Source: an uncultured Clostridia bacterium
GTDB taxonomy: Bacteria; Bacillota; Clostridia; Christensenellales; UBA1242
Assembly (NCBI GenBank): GCA_934776915.1
Contig: CAKVNA010000064.1
Coordinates: 1-5,578, forward strand
Direction of reading: 5' to 3'
DNA length: 5,578 nt
Numbering within the stretch: the stretch's first letter is position 1; every line of letters begins with the position of its first letter. This document shows, piece by piece, positions 1-4,437 of this stretch. The translations under genes were made by a program, and so were the position numbers. Under the pieces are notes generated by a model that did no database searches, was not told the DNA's origin, and worked only from the letters and a program-made list of their open reading frames with translations.

Positions 1-1
1 C

Positions 2-529
2 AACGGAACATCAATCACAGAAAACTGTGAATATGTTTCGCATAGTGAAGGCGTCTGGCGAGTGTTGCAACTTAAAGCCAAAAAGAAGCCAAATGCAGGA
101 CTAGACAAAGATACCAAAGACGGGCTTGACTTCGCAGGCAGCCTTTTCCAAGGATTCTTTGACTTCTGTGCATGGGTAGATAAAAATCCAGCACTAGGAG
201 GCATTGCTTCCAAGCTTGGAGGCGTATCAAAATTAGCAGAAATGATACAAACTCTCATGTCAATAGACTTCAAATCGGAGATGCAAGGAGCATTGGTTGG
301 ACAGAGTGACACAATAGCCAAATGGAAAGAGTATTTGCGAACAGATTGGAGTGGTGATTATGTTGACATCGGACCACTTATTGAGGCAATTATCCAAGGA
401 GCAGGCGAGCTTATTACCATATTCTATCCACCAGCAAAACCTATTGTTGATGCAATAAAATATGCTTATGCTGGACTAAAATCTGTTCTTAATCTGGTCA
501 TGAATGCTCTATATGTAAAATGCGGCTAA
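2..529 (+). CDS. Unrecognised protein, C-terminal part only (5' end outside window)
   Basis: The frame is open from base 2 to a TAA at 527-529 with no stop before it, giving 175 residues of a protein that starts outside the window. A GTG at 62 could start a 155-residue product, but only a weak AAGG lies upstream, at a poor distance, so I prefer a truncated longer gene. The visible part opens with a polar stretch (NGTSITENCEYVSHSEG), then a Lys-rich linker (KAKKKP). Two Gly-rich, mostly hydrophobic segments follow: one around DFAGSLFQGFFDFCAWVDKN and on to LGGVSKLAEMIQTLM, and one from DIGPLIEAIIQGAGELITIF to LKSVLNLVMNAL. They look amphipathic and helical rather than like standard transmembrane spans. 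The protein ends in KCG. I do not recognise the family. It could be the tail of a large surface, toxin-like or phage-related protein, but nothing visible decides this. A strong terminator follows 17 bases downstream. Confidence 0.7.
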   Translation, partial: NGTSITENCEYVSHSEGVWRVLQLKAKKKPNAGLDKDTKDGLDFAGSLFQGFFDFCAWVDKNPALGGIASKLGGVSKLAEMIQTLMSIDFKSEMQGALVGQSDTIAKWKEYLRTDWSGDYVDIGPLIEAIIQGAGELITIFYPPAKPIVDAIKYAYAGLKSVLNLVMNALYVKCG

Positions 530-546
530 GTCAGCTTGCTTCAAGC

Positions 547-582
547 AAAAAAAAGAAACCAAATTATTTGGTTTCTTTTTTT
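547..582. terminator. Bidirectional intrinsic terminator
   Basis: GAAACCAAA (555-563) pairs perfectly with TTTGGTTTC (567-575) around a 3-base loop. The flanking A run (548-554) pairs with the T run (576-582), giving about 16 bp in all. Each strand ends its hairpin in seven or eight Ts, so the site can stop the + strand gene ending at 529 and the - strand gene ending at 660. Confidence 0.9.
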
Positions 583-595
583 ATCTTTATTTATT

Positions 596-658
596 CTTGC
601 AAAGAGTTTATTTAACTTTTACAATGTTTTTTATTTATTTTTGTAAGGGTTTTGCAAG
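596..658. repeat. Nested inverted repeat just past the 3' end of the 293-residue gene
   Basis: CTTGCAAA (596-603) is the exact reverse complement of TTTGCAAG (651-658). Inside it, CTTTTACAA (616-624) pairs with TTGTAAGGG (641-649) if G-U pairs are allowed on the + strand. Because the inner arm uses G-U pairs, the complete fold works better as + strand RNA than as the - strand 3' UTR it lies in. No T tract follows it, so it is not a standard terminator. Function unknown. Confidence 0.4.
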
Positions 659-659
659 G

Positions 660-1541
660 TTATTCCTTGTTAATAACAATTTTAACTTCTGTGCCGTCAA
701 CTTCAACATTTGTATTGCTGTTTGCCAAGCAAGTCAACAGACCTTTGTTGTTTTCCCCAGCGGAACTATCCCCAAACAAAAGGGTAGAGATGTTTTTGTT
801 TATCATTTCTTCAAGGTTCTGTTCGCCCAAAAATTTGTTTATAATCTTGTTTATTTCTGAAGTATCTTCTGCCTTCATATTGTTTAATGTGATGCCCTTG
901 CTTTCCACAAATGTAAATTCACTTCCAGCAATGCATTTTGCAGTGAAGTTTGTCGTCACATAAAGTGTGTCTGGAATGTAGTTTTTAATAATTTTAGTAA
1001 AGATATTGCCATTCTTTGAAATATCTTCTTTTGTTGCCTTAAAATTGATTTTTGCAATCACTTTGCAATCAAACTTTCCGTCTGTTTGAAGGTTGCTAAA
1101 TTCCATTGAAAGAATTTCCACATCTTCATTGTTAAGAGCAAAAGCCTTTTGGTCCATACTGTGCAAAAGAGAATTTGCCAGTCCAGCAACTTGCTTGCCA
1201 CTTAATTTAATTGTGGCTTGAAGTGCCGACCCTTGATAATCTGTTAGTGAGAACACTCTTTTCCCATTTTCATCTGTCTTGTAGATTTGTTCACCCTTGC
1301 CCGAGCCAAACATATTGTCAAGTGTTATAACGATGTCGTCATCTGTATATTTGTCTGGCACAACTTCTTCTTCGCTTGGTGGCGTCTGAATTGCTTTTAT
1401 CTGTGCATGAGCCTTTAAGATATCAATTCCCGTTGTTGCCTTTACGCCAACATACACTGCAACTGCCAACCCAAAAACAACCACTGCGAAAATGATAAGC
1501 CCTTTGAGTAGTCCCAAAAGACCACTAGATTTATTTGCCAT
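660..1541 (-). CDS. Hypothetical membrane-anchored extracytoplasmic protein (293 aa)
   Basis: The start is ATG at 1541, supported by a strong AGGGGG ribosome binding site (1548-1553) six bases upstream. Residues 1-10 are short and polar (MANKSSG). Residues 11-33 form one hydrophobic segment (LLKGLIIFAVVVFGLAVAVY) with no lipobox or clear signal-peptidase site, so this is probably an uncleaved anchor with the rest outside the membrane. An acidic, Pro-containing linker (about 50-70) leads to a domain of alternating strand-like and helical stretches, including LSGKQVAGLANSLL (113-126), FDCKVIAKINFKA (157-169), IPDTLYVTTNFTAK (189-202) and a charged helix near 227-250. It ends in a strand-like VEVDGTEVKIVINK. 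The layout of one anchor plus a single domain with an LS.xxx.LN-type rhythm loosely recalls YpmS/DUF2140-like proteins, but I cannot confirm kinship. No catalytic motif is visible. It is a single-gene unit with terminators on both sides. Confidence 0.85.
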   Translation of the reverse strand: MANKSSGLLGLLKGLIIFAVVVFGLAVAVYVGVKATTGIDILKAHAQIKAIQTPPSEEEVVPDKYTDDDIVITLDNMFGSGKGEQIYKTDENGKRVFSLTDYQGSALQATIKLSGKQVAGLANSLLHSMDQKAFALNNEDVEILSMEFSNLQTDGKFDCKVIAKINFKATKEDISKNGNIFTKIIKNYIPDTLYVTTNFTAKCIAGSEFTFVESKGITLNNMKAEDTSEINKIINKFLGEQNLEEMINKNISTLLFGDSSAGENNKGLLTCLANSNTNVEVDGTEVKIVINKE

Positions 1542-1547
1542 AATTTA

Positions 1548-1566
1548 CCCCCTAGTAAATATTATA
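1548..1566 (-). promoter_or_regulatory. Ribosome binding site and candidate -10 for the 293-residue gene
   Basis: On the - strand, TATAAT (1566-1561) is followed after seven bases by AGGGGG (1553-1548), then TAAATT and the ATG at 1541. The ribosome binding site is certain enough to fix the start. The -10 is a perfect hexamer, but no good -35 sits 17 bases upstream of it, and perfect hexamers occur by chance in AT-rich DNA. If it is used, the 5' leader would begin almost at the ribosome binding site. Confidence 0.45.
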
Positions 1567-1654
1567 TTAAAGGTAGTTTAACACACTTATAAAACTATTT
1601 CAAAACACTTTTCACAAAATTTCCCAAAACGCAAGAAAATTTGTAACCTTGAAC

Positions 1655-1692
1655 AAAAAAAAAGAAAGCCCTTCACTTGCTCGTCAGAGCAA
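1655..1692 (-). terminator. Possible secondary or decayed terminator downstream of the tRNA operon
   Basis: On the - strand, TTGCTC (1692-1687) pairs with GAGCAA (1682-1677) around a 4-base loop. A 13-base stretch containing GGGCTTTC comes next, then nine Ts (1663-1655). The gap between stem and T tract is too long for a textbook terminator. GGGCTTTC lacks its matching GAAAGCCC half, so this may be a remnant or a back-up element. Confidence 0.3.
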
Positions 1693-1702
1693 ATATCATT
1701 AT

Positions 1703-1736
1703 GAAAAAAGACCTTCCTTTCGGAAAGTCTTTTTTC
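1703..1736 (-). terminator. Intrinsic terminator of the tRNA-Met/tRNA-Glu operon
   Basis: On the - strand, GAAAAAAGAC (1736-1727) pairs with GTCTTTTTTC (1712-1703). After one mismatch the stem continues as TTCC/GGAA (rc of 1722-1725 with 1714-1717) around a 4-base loop. Six Ts close the structure. It starts five bases after the encoded CCA of tRNA-Glu. The stem is almost symmetric, so it may also work on the + strand. Confidence 0.8.
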
Positions 1737-1741
1737 AATAC

Positions 1742-1816
1742 TGGTGACCCCAACGGGATTCGAACCCATGATACCACCGTGAAAGGGTGGTGTCTTAACC
1801 GCTTGACCATGGGGCC
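1742..1816 (-). tRNA. tRNA-Glu (anticodon UUC)
   Basis: The 75-base gene folds as a full cloverleaf. The acceptor arm is GGCCCCA with TGGGGTC (one G-U pair at 2-71). The D stem is GTC/GAC. The anticodon stem CCACC/GGTGG holds the loop CTTTCAC, which places TTC at positions 34-36. The variable loop has 4 bases, and the T arm ATGGG-TTCGAAT-CCCGT has one T-G pair. The discriminator is A and the CCA end is encoded (1744-1742). It lies 11 bases after tRNA-Met on the same transcript and is followed by a terminator. The UUC anticodon reads both Glu codons by wobble. Confidence 0.96.
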
Positions 1817-1827
1817 ATGATCTATAT

Positions 1828-1903
1828 TGGTGGTGGCGGTAAGATTTGAACTTACGACCTTTCGGGTATGAACCGAATGCTATAACCACTAAGCCACGCC
1901 ACC
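1828..1903 (-). tRNA. tRNA-Met (anticodon CAU), elongator type
   Basis: The 76-base gene folds as a cloverleaf. The acceptor arm GGTGGCG/CGCCACC has seven Watson-Crick pairs. The anticodon stem TTCGG/CCGAA holds the loop TTCATAC, with CAT at 34-36. The T arm is GTAAG-TTCAAAT-CTTAC. The discriminator is A and CCA is encoded (1830-1828). The paired G1-C72 rules against an initiator tRNA, which has an unpaired 1-72 position. The loop TTCATAC with AGGTC in the variable region resembles Firmicutes elongator Met tRNAs. The Ile2 tRNA, which carries lysidine on CAU, usually has a CTCATAA loop, so Ile2 is the less likely alternative. It is the first gene of the operon, about 15 bases after the predicted transcription start. 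Confidence 0.93.
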
Positions 1904-1924
1904 AAACCACTAACTAGCCTCTTG

Positions 1925-1953
1925 ATTATAAAGCAAAACAAGAATTCTGTCAA
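1925..1953 (-). promoter_or_regulatory. Perfect sigma-A promoter of the tRNA operon
   Basis: On the - strand, TTGACA (1953-1948) and TATAAT (1930-1925) are separated by exactly 17 bases, matching consensus at every position. Transcription should start near 1918, leaving a leader of about 15 bases before tRNA-Met. This fits a strong, constitutive or growth-rate-linked stable-RNA promoter. Confidence 0.92.
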
Positions 1954-2170
1954 CATATTTTTTCAAAATATTTTCAAAGTTTACAAATTTTTTTTTGTTT
2001 TTCTCAAAAAATAAGACCTTTGAGCTTTTCCAATGCAAAAAAAACATATAATATACAAATCAAACTTAAAAACTTGACTGAAGAACCAAATATAAAAAAC
2101 TAAAAATATTTCTAAAAAGTTCCACAGAGTAAATAAAGGGGCAAAGTTGTTGCCAATAAGATTTTTAAAT
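1954..2170. other. AT-rich intergenic stretch without a gene
   Basis: This stretch lies between the tRNA promoter and the terminator of the 89-residue gene. It is dominated by A and T runs. Open frames across it start inside the neighbouring gene, lack ribosome binding sites and have low-complexity compositions. Short hairpins are possible, such as CTCAAA (2003-2008) with TTTGAG (2019-2024) and GGCAA/TTGCC near 2140-2155, but neither is strong. I see no RNA gene or protein gene here. Confidence 0.6.
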
Positions 2171-2200
2171 AAAAAAAGACTGGAGCTTTCCAGCCTTTTT
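2171..2200 (-). terminator. Intrinsic terminator of the 89-residue FakA-middle-domain gene
   Basis: On the - strand, AAAAAGGCTGGA (2200-2189) pairs with TCCAGTCTTTTT (2184-2173), with one G-U pair and a 4-base loop (AAGC). It ends in seven Ts and starts ten bases after the stop codon at 2210-2212. It isolates this gene from the tRNA operon downstream. Confidence 0.88.
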
Positions 2201-2209
2201 GCTTTGCGA

Positions 2210-2479
2210 TTAACCTTGCAGACCTTGTGCCTGACGGAACATATCTTCCACAACAATGTCATAAATTTCCCCAATGGAAGCACCATATTCAAGCACCTTC
2301 CAAGGCTCATTTGTGTGGAAATGAATTTTAATAAGTTCGCTGTCGCCAACTACAAGTAAGCAATCTCCAACAAAACAAGTGTTAAAGTGTTCTCTTATTT
2401 TGTCTTCATCAAGATCTTTTCCCTCAATCAAAAGTTGAGTGTCATATCTGTAGTTAAGTTCTTCGCCTTCGTATTCCAT
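2210..2479 (-). CDS. Free-standing FakA/YloV middle-domain protein (89 aa), 'kinase to dihydroxyacetone kinase'-like
   Basis: The start is ATG at 2479, with AAAGGAG (2492-2486) six bases upstream. The sequence matches the pattern of the middle domain of FakA (YloV), the fatty-acid kinase subunit that phosphorylates FakB-bound fatty acids. The pattern runs YRYDTQLLIEGKDLDEDKIRE (10-30), then CLLVVGDSELIKIHFHTNEP (40-59), then a helix ending EDMFRQAQ. In full-length FakA this domain sits between an N-terminal DAK2-type nucleotide-binding domain and a C-terminal FakB-binding domain; both are absent here. The HxH pair (H53, H55) is kept. The position that is Cys in FakA proteins I know (GYCTE) is Asp13 here, in YDTQ. 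With its own promoter, ribosome binding site and terminator, it looks like a whole small gene rather than a broken kinase. It cannot be a kinase itself. A regulatory, metal-binding or partner-binding role is inference. Confidence 0.85.
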   Translation of the reverse strand: MEYEGEELNYRYDTQLLIEGKDLDEDKIREHFNTCFVGDCLLVVGDSELIKIHFHTNEPWKVLEYGASIGEIYDIVVEDMFRQAQGLQG

Positions 2480-2503
2480 AATTCTCTCCTTTATACATTT
2501 TGT

Positions 2504-2532
2504 ATTTTACATATTTTGTCTGCAACTGTCAA
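2504..2532 (-). promoter_or_regulatory. Sigma-A promoter of the 89-residue gene
   Basis: On the - strand, TTGACA (2532-2527) is followed after 17 bases by TAAAAT (2509-2504), five of six matches to TATAAT. Transcription should start near 2497, giving a leader of about 18 bases that includes the AAAGGAG site. Confidence 0.82.
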
Positions 2533-2666
2533 ACAAATTGACTTCGTTTTTAAAAACCTCATTTTCTTTTTGAAAAAACTGATGGCAACTTTCACTTTAA
2601 ATACCTTTAATCTAATTATTTTGAAGCGAAATGTTTTGTTTTTTGCGAAAATATACATAAAAATTG

Positions 2667-2695
2667 TTGAAATTCATTGCAAAATATGAAATAAT
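2667..2695 (+). promoter_or_regulatory. Candidate promoter of the suf-like operon, with an internal inverted repeat
   Basis: TTGAAA (2667-2672) and AATAAT (2690-2695) are 17 bases apart, each one base off consensus or close to it. The spacer is bounded by an inverted repeat, TTCAT (2673-2677) and ATGAA (2686-2690), which could be a repressor site. The predicted start would fall near 2702, right at the ribosome binding site, which is unusually close. This, and the AT-rich background, keep confidence low. No other convincing + strand promoter was found between 2533 and 2711. Confidence 0.35.
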
Positions 2696-2701
2696 TATTT
2701 T

Positions 2702-2706
2702 AGGAG
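2702..2706 (+). promoter_or_regulatory. Ribosome binding site deciding the SufC-like start
   Basis: AGGAG sits five bases before the ATG at 2712. The frame is open further upstream to an ATG at 2664, which has no such site and would add 16 residues (MLKFIAKYEIIILGEK) unlike any ABC ATPase N-terminus. The start at 2712 gives MLEIKNLNYS, a normal ABC opening. Confidence 0.9.
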
Positions 2707-2711
2707 AAAAA

Positions 2712-3419
2712 ATGCTAGAAATAAAAAACTTAAATTATTCCATTGTTGAAAACGGAAAAAAGTTGGATATTTTGAAGAATATCAACCTAAATGTAAATGA
2801 AAATGAACTTGTAATTATCACTGGACAAAACGGCAGTGGCAAATCTACTCTTGCAAAAATTATGATGGGAATTCTTCCAGCAACAAGCGGACAAATTTTG
2901 CTTGACGGCAAGGATATTTCATCTTTGTCCATAACAGACAGAGCAAAACTTGGCATGGCATATGCCTTTCAACAACCAACAGTTTTTAAGGGACTTACAG
3001 TAAAAGACTTAATAGACATAGCAACAGGCGGAACAAACACAATTTCCACAGCTTGCAATTATTTAAGTCGTGTTGGGCTTTGTGCAAGAGAATATGTAAA
3101 TAGAGAAGTAAATTCCAGATTATCTGGTGGGGAACTTAAAAGAATTGAACTAGCCCTACTTCTTGCCAGAAATTGCAAACTTAACATCTGTGATGAGCCT
3201 GAGGCGGGCATTGACCTTTGGAGTTTTGATGCACTTGTGCAACTGTTCCAAAGTGAAAAGCGAACATTTGTCGTCATAAGCCACCAAAAAAAGTTAATTG
3301 AAATTGCTTCAAAAGTTGTCCTTATGGAAAACGGACAAATTAAAAAAATTGGGAGTTACAAAGATGTTGCACCATTTTTGCAACCAGTTGTTTGTGACAA
3401 ATTGGAGGGGCAAGCATGA
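2712..3419 (+). CDS. sufC: SufC-like Fe-S cluster assembly ABC ATPase (SmsC type)
   Basis: This 235-residue soluble ABC ATPase has every motif in order. Walker A is GQNGSGKST (38-46), the Q-loop is AFQQP (85-89), the signature is LSGGE (137-141), Walker B is LNICDE (157-162) with the catalytic Glu162, and the switch His is in VISHQKK (H191). AFQQP, SGGELKRIE and DEPEAGIDLWS are SufC-type rather than importer-type. The length is slightly under the roughly 250 residues of E. coli SufC. In SUF systems SufC binds the SufB or SufB/SufD beta-helix scaffold in the cytoplasm and uses ATP to drive the scaffold rearrangement needed for Fe-S assembly. The stop overlaps the start of the next gene (ATGA at 3416-3419), so translation is coupled and close to 1:1. 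No membrane partner or substrate-binding protein is nearby, which argues against a transporter. Confidence 0.92.
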   Translation: MLEIKNLNYSIVENGKKLDILKNINLNVNENELVIITGQNGSGKSTLAKIMMGILPATSGQILLDGKDISSLSITDRAKLGMAYAFQQPTVFKGLTVKDLIDIATGGTNTISTACNYLSRVGLCAREYVNREVNSRLSGGELKRIELALLLARNCKLNICDEPEAGIDLWSFDALVQLFQSEKRTFVVISHQKKLIEIASKVVLMENGQIKKIGSYKDVAPFLQPVVCDKLEGQA

Positions 3420-4345
3420 GCAATTTGACAGAACAAGAAAAAATTTTGCTAGAAAAAATTTCTGACTTGCACGACATTCCGCAAGCGGGGGCATTTAATA
3501 TCAGACGCAATGGCAAACTTGTTGCACGAAATGTGGACAACGAAATAAACATTGTTTCCAAAAAAGATAAAGATGGCATTGACATAATAGTCAAAGACGG
3601 AACAAAGAACAAAAGGGTCCATATCCCAGTTCTTCTTAGCCAAGAGGGTTTTGAGGACATGGTTTACAACGATTTTTACATTGGAGATAATTGTGATGTT
3701 TTAATTGTTGCTGGCTGCGGAATTCACAACGCAAGTTCCAAGAAATCTCGTCACAACGGCATACACAGTTTTCATATCGGCAACAACTCGCATGTAAAAT
3801 ATGTGGAGCGACATCTTGGCATGGGCAAAACCAAAGCAAAAAGAGTGCTTGACCCCGTGACCACCATTGAAATGAAAAACGGCAGCGTGTTTGAAATGGA
3901 AACATTGCAACTTTCGGGTGTGTCAGGAGCAAAAAGGGTGACAAAAGCAGTGGTGGGCGAAAATTCAACCTTGCTTATAAACGAAAAAATATTGACTGAA
4001 AATTCAGCCCATGCTTCGACCAATTTTGAAGTTCAACTTGTTGGGGACAACTCAAAGGTTGATGTTGTGTCACACGCAGTGGCAAGGGGCAAGAGCAAAC
4101 AATCTTTTGTTTCCAAAGTTGTAGGCAAGGCAAAATGTTTTGGACATGTGGAATGTGATGGAATTTTATGTGACGAAGCACAAATTTCATCTACTCCAGA
4201 AATTTTGGCACAGAATAAAGATGCAAGTTTGGTGCATGAAGCTGCAATTGGCAAAATATCGCAAGACCAACAAAACAAACTTATGACCATGGGACTGACT
4301 GCCCAAGAAGCAGAAAAAGCAATTATCAATGGCTTCCTAAAATAA
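3416..4345 (+). CDS. Short SufB-like Fe-S scaffold protein (SufBD family, SmsB type)
   Basis: The start is ATG at 3416 with GGAGGGG (3404-3410) upstream, overlapping the sufC-like stop. The product has 309 residues, against roughly 470-495 for classical SufB. It has a short N-terminal region (1-60), then the beta-helix core with regular turns (FYIGDNCDVLIVAGCGIHNA; FHIGNNSHVKYVERHLG; FEVQLVGDNSKVDVVSHAVA). The C-terminal part follows the SufB pattern closely: CDGIL at 247-251, HEAAIGKIS at 274-282, and IINGFLK at the end. From memory of E. coli SufB, CDS(M)L holds the scaffold Cys405 and EHEA holds Glu434; these correspond to Cys247 and Glu275, so both cluster-building residues appear kept. 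Further cysteines are at 93, 101, 241 and 252. With the ATPase it probably forms a B2C2-like Fe-S assembly complex in the cytoplasm. An alternative is a SufD-like paralogue, but the conserved Cys/Glu pair favours SufB. Confidence 0.88.
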   Translation: MSNLTEQEKILLEKISDLHDIPQAGAFNIRRNGKLVARNVDNEINIVSKKDKDGIDIIVKDGTKNKRVHIPVLLSQEGFEDMVYNDFYIGDNCDVLIVAGCGIHNASSKKSRHNGIHSFHIGNNSHVKYVERHLGMGKTKAKRVLDPVTTIEMKNGSVFEMETLQLSGVSGAKRVTKAVVGENSTLLINEKILTENSAHASTNFEVQLVGDNSKVDVVSHAVARGKSKQSFVSKVVGKAKCFGHVECDGILCDEAQISSTPEILAQNKDASLVHEAAIGKISQDQQNKLMTMGLTAQEAEKAIINGFLK

Positions 4346-4348
4346 TGA

Positions 4349-4376
4349 AAAAACTCAACCAACAGGTTGAGTTTTT
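4349..4376. terminator. Bidirectional terminator between the converging suf-like pair and the dehydrogenase gene
   Basis: CTCAACC (4354-4360) pairs with GGTTGAG (4365-4371) around the loop AACA. It is extended by A and T runs (4349-4353 with 4372-4376) to 12 bp. The + strand copy begins four bases after the stop at 4345. The - strand copy also ends in six Ts, so it can stop transcription from the gene at 4436-5500. Confidence 0.88.
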
Positions 4377-4381
4377 GTTAC

Positions 4382-4437
4382 AAAGATATTTTATACAATT
4401 CACTCTACAAGCGGAATTTGTGAGATATCTTTTTTTT
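4382..4437 (+). terminator. Second hairpin with T tract, probable back-up terminator
   Basis: AAAGATAT (4382-4389) pairs with ATATCTTT (4425-4432). Inside, ACAATTC (4395-4401) pairs with GAATTTGT (4414-4421) with one bulged T. On the + strand the structure runs into a T tract ending at 4437. The T tract overlaps the last codons' side of the converging gene, whose stop is at 4436-4438. On the - strand only a short T run follows, so it would act mainly on + strand transcripts. Confidence 0.5.

Noticed and set aside
597..963. Two open frames of 87 and 103 residues on the + strand
   Set aside because: Both lie antisense to the well-supported 293-residue gene, lack ribosome binding sites and have Phe-rich, low-information sequences.
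1742..1903. tRNA genes as a mobile-element attachment site
   Set aside because: No integrase gene and no repeated tRNA 3' end were found in the window.
1828..1903. Initiator tRNA-fMet or Ile2 identity for the CAU tRNA
   Set aside because: The 1-72 pair is G-C rather than unpaired, and the anticodon loop TTCATAC follows elongator Met rather than the CTCATAA of Ile2.
1587..1910. 107-residue open frame on the - strand
   Set aside because: It runs straight through tRNA-Met, tRNA-Glu and the tRNA terminator and has no ribosome binding site; it is a by-product of the tRNA sequences.
1981..2349. 122-residue open frame on the - strand
   Set aside because: It begins inside the FakA-middle-domain gene in another frame, crosses that gene's terminator and then reads AT-rich intergenic DNA with a Phe/Lys/Ile-heavy composition.
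2387..2689. 100-residue open frame on the + strand across the divergent promoter region
   Set aside because: It starts within the opposite-strand gene and covers both promoters; the product is a Phe/Ile/Lys string without a ribosome binding site.
3636..3968. 110-residue open frame antisense to the SufB-like gene
   Set aside because: It is a shadow of a gene with clear family motifs, with no ribosome binding site and a His/Cys-rich composition typical of antisense translation.
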